A stretch of DNA of 64,000 bases from Pseudomonas gregormendelii (GTDB lineage: Bacteria > Pseudomonadota > Gammaproteobacteria > Pseudomonadales > Pseudomonadaceae), in assembly GCF_017114825.1 (NCBI RefSeq), contig NZ_JADEVO010000026.1, positions 21,769 through 85,768 of the forward strand, given 5' to 3'. This document shows, piece by piece, positions 17,331 to 23,821 of this stretch (positions within the stretch are counted from its first letter, which is position 1; each line of letters opens with the position of its first letter). The translations under genes and the position numbers were made by a program. The notes under the pieces are model-generated. The model was not told where the DNA came from. It did not search any database and worked only from the letters and a program-made list of their open reading frames with translations.

Positions 17331-17531
17331 TCAATGACGAGGTTCAAAGTCCTCGCTGAACAGGTCGTCTTCGGCATCCGGGCTCACCGGAATCTTGTGT
17401 TCTTCCGACGCCCAGGCGCCCAGGTCGATCAGTTTGCAGCGGTCCGAGCAGAACGGCCGGAAGGTGTTGTCAGCACTCCATTCGACCGGGGCGCCGCAGG
17501 TGGGGCAGTTGACGGTTGGGGTTTGGCTCAT
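17331..17531 (-). CDS. yacG: DNA gyrase inhibitor YacG
   Basis: A 66-residue zinc protein that binds GyrB and inhibits gyrase. The four-cysteine zinc site is complete: CPTC near the N-terminus and FCSDRC about 17 residues on, followed by KLIDLGAWASEE. The C-terminus is acidic (DAEDDLFSEDFE). It overlaps the coaE stop by 4 bp on the same strand, the standard Pseudomonas arrangement pilB-pilC-pilD-coaE-yacG. Confidence 0.96.
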   Translation of the reverse strand: MSQTPTVNCPTCGAPVEWSADNTFRPFCSDRCKLIDLGAWASEEHKIPVSPDAEDDLFSEDFEPRH

Positions 17532-18151
17532 GACTGGCCTCCACGCAATGTTAGGTAAAAGTGATGCAGGCGCTCGACCTCGCTGTGCAGCCAGGCGAGG
17601 TCGCGGTCGTTGACCACCACATCGTCGGCATGGCTCAAGCGGTCCTGGCGACTGGACTGTGCCTTGAGGATCGCCTGGACTTGCTGTTCGCTGGTCTGGT
17701 CGCGCTGCAAGGTGCGTTCTATCTGCAGCTGCTCGGGTGCATCGATCACCAGCACCCGCTGGGTCATGGCGTACTGGCCGGACTCGATCAGCAATGGCGA
17801 AACCAGAATCGCATAGCGCGATTGTGCCTTGGCCAGGTGATCGCTGATTTCCCTGGCGATCAGCGGATGCAGCAGCGCCTCGAGCCAGCGACGTTCTTCG
17901 GGAACTTCGAAGATCAGTTTGCGCAACGCCGCGCGGTCGAGTTGGCCGTCGGCTTGCAGCACGCCGGCACCGAAGTGCCCGGCGATCTGCGCCAGCGCCG
18001 GGCGACCGGTTTCAACCACCCAGCGCGCGGCATGGTCGGCATCGATCACGTGCACGCCCAGCTCAATGAAGTGCTGGGCGGCCGCGCTTTTGCCGCTGCC
18101 GATGCCGCCGGTCAGGCCAAGAATCCAGGGTTTTTCCACAGGGGTATTCAT
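17528..18151 (-). CDS. coaE: Dephospho-CoA kinase CoaE
   Basis: Catalyses the last step of coenzyme A synthesis, phosphorylating dephospho-CoA at the 3' hydroxyl. The protein has 207 residues with P-loop LGLTGGIGSGKSAAA at residues 10-24 and the expected lid region (RTLQRDQTSEQQ). The start at 18151 (MNTPVEKP) lies within the pilD stop (4-bp overlap), which favours it over the frame that extends seven codons upstream. Confidence 0.97.
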   Translation of the reverse strand: MNTPVEKPWILGLTGGIGSGKSAAAQHFIELGVHVIDADHAARWVVETGRPALAQIAGHFGAGVLQADGQLDRAALRKLIFEVPEERRWLEALLHPLIAREISDHLAKAQSRYAILVSPLLIESGQYAMTQRVLVIDAPEQLQIERTLQRDQTSEQQVQAILKAQSSRQDRLSHADDVVVNDRDLAWLHSEVERLHHFYLTLRGGQS

Positions 18152-19020
18152 TTCAAACCGACAAACTGCCAATAGAAGTCGGTTATTTGACCACCCCAGA
18201 GCAAGGCAATCCAGCCGGCAATTGCCAGATACGGCCCAAAGGGCATCGGCGTCGAGGTTTTTGCGTTGCGCATACGCAGCATGGTCACGCCAATGATGGC
18301 GCCGACCAGGGAAGACAGGAGGAGCGTCAGGGGCAGGATCTGCCAGCCACCCCAGGCGCCGAGCATCGCCAGCAGCTTGAAATCACCGTGCCCCATGCCG
18401 TCCTTGCCGGTCACCAGCTTGAACACCCAGAACACCGACCACAGCACCATGTAACCGGCGATCGCGCCCCACAGAGCTTCGTGGAGCGGCACGAACAGGG
18501 TAAAACTGTTGGCGATCAACCCCAGCCACATCAGTGGCAATACCAGGACATCCGGGAGCAATTGATGCTCGGCGTCGATCAGGCTCATGGCCAGCAGGCC
18601 CCAGGTCAGGAACAGCACCAGGCAGGCTGGCCAACCGAAGCCAAAGTGCCAGGCGATGAACCCTGACAGCAGGCCACAGGCCAGCTCGGTCAACGGGTAG
18701 CGCTTGCTGATCGGCGCAGCGCAGCCGGAGCAGCGGCCGCGCAAGAACACGTAACTGATGACCGGGATGTTCTCCCACGCCCGGATCGAATGGCCACAGT
18801 GGGGGCACTGGGAGTGAGGCAGCATCAGGTTGTAAGTCGGCAGTGGTGCAGGAGCGGGATGGCCGAGCATGTCTTGCGCTTGCAGGCGCCATTCACGCTC
18901 GAGCATCTTGGGCAGCCGCCAGACCAGCACATTCAGGAAACTGCCCACCAGCAAGCCAAGCACCAGGGCCAGAGCAACGAAGCCCAGTGGGGAGTGCTGC
19001 AGAATTTCATTCAAGGGCAT
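18148..19020 (-). CDS. pilD: Type IV prepilin peptidase/methyltransferase PilD
   Basis: Inner-membrane aspartic protease that removes prepilin leaders and N-methylates the new N-terminal Phe. It also serves type II secretion pseudopilins. The protein has 290 residues. The cytoplasmic zinc site CPHC...CSGC (about residues 70-100) and the two catalytic aspartates in DAEHQLLPD and GHGDFK are present. It starts at 19020, 1 bp after the pilC stop, and overlaps coaE by 4 bp. Confidence 0.97.
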   Translation of the reverse strand: MPLNEILQHSPLGFVALALVLGLLVGSFLNVLVWRLPKMLEREWRLQAQDMLGHPAPAPLPTYNLMLPHSQCPHCGHSIRAWENIPVISYVFLRGRCSGCAAPISKRYPLTELACGLLSGFIAWHFGFGWPACLVLFLTWGLLAMSLIDAEHQLLPDVLVLPLMWLGLIANSFTLFVPLHEALWGAIAGYMVLWSVFWVFKLVTGKDGMGHGDFKLLAMLGAWGGWQILPLTLLLSSLVGAIIGVTMLRMRNAKTSTPMPFGPYLAIAGWIALLWGGQITDFYWQFVGLK

Positions 19021-19021
19021 G

Positions 19022-20239
19022 TCAGATCGCTGCGCCGAGTTGGAAGATAGGCAGGTACATCGCAACCACCAGGCCGCCGACGACAACCCCCAGCACCACC
19101 ATGATAAACGGCTCCATCAGGCTGGTGAGGTTATCGACCATGTTGTCGACCTCGTCCTCGTAGAAGCTCGCGACTTTGTCGAGCATGTCGTCGAGGGCGC
19201 CCGACTCTTCGCCGATGGCTGCCATCTGGATGGCCATGTTGGGGAAAACCCCGGAAGTACGCATGGCGAAGTTCAGCTGCATCCCGGTCGATACGTCCTG
19301 CTTGATCCGCAGCACCGCACGCTTGAACACGATGTTACCGGTGGCGCCGGCCACCGATTCCAAGGCCTCCACCAGCGGCACACCGGCGGCGAAGGTGGTG
19401 GAGAGGGTGCGGGCGTAGCGGGCCACGGCCGATTTATACAGCAGGGTGCCGACCAGGGGCAGCTTCAACAGCCAGACGTCGGTGCGATCACGGAATGCCT
19501 CGGAAGTCTTGAAGGCGCGGCGGACTCCGAAAAATCCTGCAATCAGGACGCCGAGCAACACCCACCACCATTGCTGGAGGAATTCGGAGAGACCGATGAC
19601 CATCACGGTAAACGCCGGCAACTCGGCGCCAAAGCCCTTGAACACCGATTCGAACTGCGGCACGACCTTGACCAGCAGAATCCCGGTCACGATGATGGCG
19701 ACGAACACCACGGCCAGCGGATAGGTCATGGCCTTCTTGATCTTGGCCTTGAGGCTTTCGCTTTTTTCCTTGTAGGTCGCCACCCGTTCCAGCAGGGTGT
19801 CCAGGGCGCCGGCCTGTTCGCCCGCGTCCACCAGGTTGCAGTAGAGCTCGTCAAAATACTGCGGCTTTTTGCGCAGCGACGCGGCAAAGCTGTTACCCGC
19901 CGCAACCTCCTGTTTGACCTCGTCCACCAGCTTGCGCATGGCCGGATTCTCGAAGCCCTCGCCGATGATGTCGAACGATTGCAGCAGCGGTACGCCGGCT
20001 TTCATCATCGTCGCCATCTGCCGGGTGAACAGGGCGATGTCCTGGGCCGTGATGCGTTTACCCAGGTTAAGAATCGACACCGACTTCTTGCGTACCTTGC
20101 CCGGGTTGATACCTTGCTTGCGCAACTGCGCCTTGACCAGTGCCGGGCTCTGACCGTTCAGTTCGCCGGTCATCTTCGTGCCTTTCCTGTCCGTGCCTTC
20201 CCAGGCGTAGACACTGAGTTTCGCTGCTTTGACCGCCAT
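19022..20239 (-). CDS. pilC: Type IV pilus inner-membrane platform protein PilC
   Basis: Platform protein on which PilB turns to assemble the pilus. It has 405 residues with two T2SS-F domains (about residues 70-195 and 270-395). Each ends in hydrophobic helices such as AVVFVAIIVTGILLVKVVP and MVVLGVVVGGLVVAMYLPIF. It sits 2 bp after pilB and 1 bp before pilD. Confidence 0.97.
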   Translation of the reverse strand: MAVKAAKLSVYAWEGTDRKGTKMTGELNGQSPALVKAQLRKQGINPGKVRKKSVSILNLGKRITAQDIALFTRQMATMMKAGVPLLQSFDIIGEGFENPAMRKLVDEVKQEVAAGNSFAASLRKKPQYFDELYCNLVDAGEQAGALDTLLERVATYKEKSESLKAKIKKAMTYPLAVVFVAIIVTGILLVKVVPQFESVFKGFGAELPAFTVMVIGLSEFLQQWWWVLLGVLIAGFFGVRRAFKTSEAFRDRTDVWLLKLPLVGTLLYKSAVARYARTLSTTFAAGVPLVEALESVAGATGNIVFKRAVLRIKQDVSTGMQLNFAMRTSGVFPNMAIQMAAIGEESGALDDMLDKVASFYEDEVDNMVDNLTSLMEPFIMVVLGVVVGGLVVAMYLPIFQLGAAI

Positions 20240-20241
20240 GT

Positions 20242-21939
20242 TCAGTCCTTGGTGACCCGGTTGATTTCTTCAAGGCTGGTAATACCCTGCATGGCCTTGT
20301 GCAGACCGGAAGTACGCAGGTCATCAAAACCGTCCTTGCGCATCTGGATATCGATTTGCAGCGAGTTGCCTTCGGCCATGATCAGGTGTTGCAGCGCCGG
20401 GGTGTTTTTGACCACTTCGTAAATCCCCACCCGTCCCTTGTAGCCGCCATTGCACAGATCGCAGCCAACCGGCTCATAGATGGTGAAGGAGCCGATGCGG
20501 TCCTCGGGAAACCCTTCCTTGATTAGGGCTTCACGGGGAATATCAATGGGTTTCTTGCAATGGCTGCACAGCTTGCGCGCAAGGCGCTGGGCGATGATCA
20601 GGCTCACCGAAGTCGCAATATTGAAACCCTGTACGCCCATGTTCTGCAGGCGGGTAAGGGTCTCTGCCGCACTGTTGGTGTGCAGGGTCGACAACACCAG
20701 GTGTCCGGTCTGAGCCGCCTTGATGGCAATTTCTGCGGTCTCGAGGTCGCGAATCTCGCCGACCATGATCACGTCCGGGTCCTGGCGCAGAAAGGAGCGC
20801 AGGGCCTGGGCGAAATCCAGGCCTTGCCGGGGATTGACGTTCACCTGGTTGATACCTTCCATGTTGATCTCCACCGGGTCCTCGGCGGTGGAGATATTGA
20901 TGTCCACGGTGTTGAGGATGTTCAGGCCGGTGTAGAGCGACACGGTCTTGCCCGAGCCCGTGGGCCCGGTGACCAGGATCATGCCCTGTGGCTGCTTCAG
21001 CGCGGCCATGTACAGGTCTTTTTGTACCGGCTCGTAACCCAGCGCGTCGATGCCCATCTGCGCGCTGGAGGGATCAAGGATCCGGATCACCACCTTTTCG
21101 CCCCACAGGGTCGGCAGGGTGTTGACCCGGAAGTCGATGGACTTGCTCTTGGACAGGCGCATCTTGATCCGCCCGTCCTGGGGTTTGCGGCGCTCGGAGA
21201 TGTCGAGACTGGCCATGACCTTCAGGCGTGCGGCGATACGTCCTGACAGTTGAATCGGCGGCTTGGCGACTTCGCGCAGCATGCCGTCGGTGCGCATGCG
21301 CACGCGGTAGCTCTTTTCGTAGGGCTCGAAGTGCAGGTCGGAAGAACCGCTTTTGATCGCGTCGAGCAGCATCTTGTGAACGAAGCGCACCACGGGCGCG
21401 TCATCGGCATCCTGACCGCCAACGGAGTCCTGGCTGTCATCGGCAGATTCGATGTCCAGGCCGTCGAGGTCGACGTCGGCCATGTCTTCCAGCCCGGTGG
21501 ACTGGGTGTCGAAGAGCTTGTCGATGGCGTCGCTGAGCTTGTCATCCTCGACCAGGATGGCTTCGGTGGTCAGCCCGGTACTGAACTGGATGTCATTGAT
21601 GACCTGGTGATTGCTGGGGTCGGACACGCCGATGAACAGCTTGTTGCCGCGCCGCCACAGAGGCAGCACGTGGTGCTGACGAACCAGTTTCTCGCTGACC
21701 AGCCCTTTGGGCAGGACTTCCTTGTCGAGGGCATTGAGATCGAACAGGGCCATGCCGAAATGCTCGGAAGCAATTTCGGCGACTTGTCGACTCTTCACCA
21801 GCTTGTTCTGCACCAGATGGGTGACCAGCGAGGTACGGTTTCTTTGGGCTTGCTGATACGCCTGTTGCGCGCTTTTATCAGTCAGCAGTTCGGCCAGGAC
21901 CAATTGTTTGGCCAGGCCGCTAAGAGCGATGTCATTCAT
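20242..21939 (-). CDS. pilB: Pilus extension ATPase PilB
   Basis: Hexameric ATPase that powers pilin polymerisation. The protein has 565 residues: N-terminal GspE/MshEN domains (1-150), Walker A GPTGSGKTVSLY, Asp box and Walker B region PDVIMVGEIRDLETAE, His box TGHLVLSTLHTNSA, and a C-terminal tetracysteine zinc site (CSHC...CDLC). Divergent from pilA across a 226-bp regulatory interval. Confidence 0.98.
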   Translation of the reverse strand: MNDIALSGLAKQLVLAELLTDKSAQQAYQQAQRNRTSLVTHLVQNKLVKSRQVAEIASEHFGMALFDLNALDKEVLPKGLVSEKLVRQHHVLPLWRRGNKLFIGVSDPSNHQVINDIQFSTGLTTEAILVEDDKLSDAIDKLFDTQSTGLEDMADVDLDGLDIESADDSQDSVGGQDADDAPVVRFVHKMLLDAIKSGSSDLHFEPYEKSYRVRMRTDGMLREVAKPPIQLSGRIAARLKVMASLDISERRKPQDGRIKMRLSKSKSIDFRVNTLPTLWGEKVVIRILDPSSAQMGIDALGYEPVQKDLYMAALKQPQGMILVTGPTGSGKTVSLYTGLNILNTVDINISTAEDPVEINMEGINQVNVNPRQGLDFAQALRSFLRQDPDVIMVGEIRDLETAEIAIKAAQTGHLVLSTLHTNSAAETLTRLQNMGVQGFNIATSVSLIIAQRLARKLCSHCKKPIDIPREALIKEGFPEDRIGSFTIYEPVGCDLCNGGYKGRVGIYEVVKNTPALQHLIMAEGNSLQIDIQMRKDGFDDLRTSGLHKAMQGITSLEEINRVTKD

Positions 21940-22012
21940 TGGGATACCGGACGCAGACAGTTCATGACTTATAGCCTAGTCAAGGGACGGAGCCAAACCA
22001 TGACTGTTGAAG

Positions 22013-22027
22013 TGACAAAAAATGTCA
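22013..22027 (+). promoter_or_regulatory. Candidate PilR-binding inverted repeat upstream of pilA
   Basis: TGACA-AAAAA-TGTCA, a perfect inverted repeat about 85 bp upstream of the pilA -24 element. The TGTC core agrees with the sites described for PilR at the P. aeruginosa pilA promoter, and the distance suits an enhancer-type activator. Binding is inferred. Confidence 0.5.
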
Positions 22028-22101
22028 GTTAGTGCGGTTTTCCAGGGCTTCGGAAGGGCCTGACAGAAGCCGGCGCCCAAGCCGGCGGGGGAGTCGGCAA
22101 T

Positions 22102-22117
22102 TGGCATGGGCTGTGCT
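22102..22117 (+). promoter_or_regulatory. Sigma-54 promoter of pilA
   Basis: TGGCATG-GGCT-GTGCT, with the invariant GG (22103-22104) and GC (22115-22116) exactly 10 bases apart. The pilA start codon lies about 50 bp downstream. RpoN/PilR control of pilA is established in P. aeruginosa. Confidence 0.8.
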
Positions 22118-22165
22118 GGAGATAATCCAGATCATGAGATTCCGACTCATGCATGGGGCTTGTCT

Positions 22166-22585
22166 ATGAATAACCAAAAAGGTTTTACCCTGATCGAGCT
22201 GTTGATCGTGGTGGCGATCATCGGGATTCTGGCGACGTTTGCGATTCCGGCTTATTCGAAGTATCAGGCTAAGGCGAAAGTGACGGCGGGGCTGGCGGAG
22301 ATTTCCGCGTTGAAGGTTCCTTTTGAAGATTTGATGAATCAAGGTACGAACATCGCTGCAGCAGATACTGCGTTCAACGCCACGACCTCAAATTGCGTCA
22401 CGGCATCGTCGGGTACAGGCAGTTCAGGCGTGGGCACCATTGCATGCACGATTGCAAACGCTCCGGCGCCTGTCGTTGGTAAAAAAATCACGCTCACACG
22501 CTCGGCTACAACTGGTTGGACTTGTGCGACCGAGGTCGAACAGCAATACGCGCCTAAGGGCTGCACAGGTGTCGCAGATACGTAA
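22166..22585 (+). CDS. pilA: Type IV major pilin PilA
   Basis: Prepilin of 139 residues. A six-residue leader MNNQKG is cut by PilD before Phe, followed by FTLIELLIVVAIIGILATF with the invariant Glu5. Four cysteines occur at 77, 94, 120 and 133; the last pair brackets the C-terminal D-region. The globular part is rich in Thr, Ser, Ala and looks fast-evolving compared with its neighbours, as usual for pilins. The start at 22166 is fixed by the leader length. A sigma-54 promoter lies upstream and a terminator downstream. Confidence 0.96.
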   Translation: MNNQKGFTLIELLIVVAIIGILATFAIPAYSKYQAKAKVTAGLAEISALKVPFEDLMNQGTNIAAADTAFNATTSNCVTASSGTGSSGVGTIACTIANAPAPVVGKKITLTRSATTGWTCATEVEQQYAPKGCTGVADT

Positions 22586-22620
22586 GTCTTGAATTAATCG
22601 TCTGCTTGGCTCTTCGACTG

Positions 22621-22654
22621 CCCCGCATTCTTTACGAAGGCGGGGTATTTTTTT
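22621..22654 (+). terminator. Rho-independent terminator of pilA
   Basis: CCCCGC (22621-22626) pairs with GCGGGG (22640-22645), followed by TATTTTTTT. Confidence 0.88.
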
Positions 22655-22826
22655 GCGCGCGCTTTAGGTGACTTCAAAAAAACCCGACAATTCATGGCCT
22701 TAGGCCCACGCCAAAACCCGCAACTTGCATGTCGATAAATTCCAACTCATGCAATTTGCATGATTTCGAAAATTGTCCAAAATACCAAGCCATTGATATA
22801 TAAGGATTTTTTGTTCGTTTCAAAGT

Positions 22827-22842
22827 TGGCACAGCGTTCGCA
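22827..22842 (+). promoter_or_regulatory. Sigma-54-like promoter of the BON-domain gene
   Basis: TGGCACA-GCGT-TCGCA, with GG (22828-22829) and GC (22840-22841) ten bases apart. It matches the -24/-12 consensus TGGCACG-N4-TTGCA at all but two positions and lies 66 bp before the ATG. Confidence 0.6.
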
Positions 22843-22907
22843 ATATACCCAGTAACCCTGCTGACAAGACACGCAGCAGACTTTCCAGAAAAACAGGAGT
22901 TACTCGT

Positions 22908-23264
22908 ATGAAGAAGTTCGCTATCACTGCCGCTGCTGCTACCGCGCTGACCCTGACCATGGCCGGTTCCGCATTTGCACAAACTACCCAGGCTACCCAA
23001 GCACCAATGGTGCTGGCGGCTGGTGAAATGACCGAAGCCAAAGAAGCTACTTCCGATACCTGGATCACCACCAAAGTCAAAGCTGACCTGGTTACCGAAA
23101 AAGGCATTCCTGGTACCGACATCAAAGTCGAGACCAACAAAGGCGTGGTATCCCTGTCGTCCACCGTTGCTGTGACTGACGCTCAGAAAGATATGGCCGT
23201 AGCTATCGCCAAGAAAATCAAAGGCGTCAAAGCGGTCTCCGCTGATGGCCTGAAAGCCGAGTAA
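22908..23264 (+). CDS. BON-domain periplasmic protein (OsmY-like)
   Basis: An exported protein of 118 residues. The signal peptide MKKFAITAAAATALTLTMAG is followed by a low-complexity linker (QTTQATQAP) and one BON domain from about residue 48, containing SDTWITTKVKADLV and VKVETNKGVVSLSSTV-type strands. BON proteins bind membranes and are often induced by osmotic or envelope stress. A clear ribosome site (CAGGAG) precedes the ATG, and the codon use is that of a highly expressed gene. A sigma-54-like promoter and a strong terminator flank it. Confidence 0.87.
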   Translation: MKKFAITAAAATALTLTMAGSAFAQTTQATQAPMVLAAGEMTEAKEATSDTWITTKVKADLVTEKGIPGTDIKVETNKGVVSLSSTVAVTDAQKDMAVAIAKKIKGVKAVSADGLKAE

Positions 23265-23371
23265 GGCAAGGCTTCTCGCCTGGACCGGGAGAAGGCGCGA
23301 CAGACGGGCCGAGCTATACGTCTGTTGCTGCTTTGGAGTTCATGCGAAAGGTCATAAGGATGTGACCATTA

Positions 23372-23405
23372 CAGGCCCCGGCATTCGTGTCGGGGCCTGT
23401 TTTAT
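23372..23405 (+). terminator. Rho-independent terminator of the BON gene
   Basis: CAGGCCCCG (23372-23380) and CGGGGCCTG (23391-23399) form a perfect 9-bp stem followed by TTTTATT. Confidence 0.88.
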
Positions 23406-23437
23406 TGTGTCGGGAGGAAAAGATTTCTATTGAGTCG

Positions 23438-23519
23438 GTAGGAAAAGATCGCAGCCTCGTTTCACTCGACAGCTCCTACACAGCTCCTATACAGCTTCCT
23501 ACGTCCTACGTCCTACGCC
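23438..23519. repeat. Decayed REP-type element with micro-duplications
   Basis: One arm of the aaagatcgcagcc...agctcctac element seen complete at 30985-31061 and 56948-57048. It is followed by stuttered copies of cagctccta and gtcctac up to the stop of the DUF2845 gene. Confidence 0.6.
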
Positions 23520-23521
23520 CT

Positions 23522-23821
23522 CTACTGGCCGCGTTTGCTGGTGATCTGCACCAGGCGATTACCTTCAAATCGCAAGAACTGATACATCCCGCCGTTCGGC
23601 CCGTAGGTCCATTCCTCTACCTGATACTCCTCGCGCCGGTTCACGCTGCGCTTGTAGCCCAGCGAATCCCGGGCGACCGGCTCGCCGCATTTTTGCAGAA
23701 CCTCTGCAGTGCGGTCGCCGACGCTGATCAGTTGGCTGCCGCAGCGCAGGGTGTCGGCTGCCCAGGCCTGCCCGGCGAATGCCAGCAGAGCCAGGCCAAG
23801 GACGTGTATTCGGATCATCAT
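23522..23821 (-). CDS. DUF2845 exported protein
   Basis: About 98 residues with a signal peptide (MIRIHVLGLALLAFAGQAWA) and a DUF2845 core: DTLRCGSQLISVGDRTAEVL, then KCGEP, giving two cysteines that may pair. Function unknown. Two consecutive ATG codons (23821 and 23818) are possible starts; the first overlaps the stop of the upstream DUF748 gene (ATGA), so the genes are translationally coupled. Confidence 0.8.
   Translation of the reverse strand: MMIRIHVLGLALLAFAGQAWAADTLRCGSQLISVGDRTAEVLQKCGEPVARDSLGYKRSVNRREEYQVEEWTYGPNGGMYQFLRFEGNRLVQITSKRGQ

Larger units (their letters stand above)
22586..22907 (+). other. Non-coding interval pilA-BON gene
   Basis: No gene is seen. It contains the pilA terminator (22621-22654), an AT-rich stretch near 22780-22820, and a sigma-54-like promoter at 22827-22842 for the BON gene. 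Confidence 0.6.

Noticed and set aside
18869..20422. 517-residue frame antisense to pilC
   Set aside because: Shadow frame rich in His and Gln, typical of the complement of Pseudomonas coding DNA.
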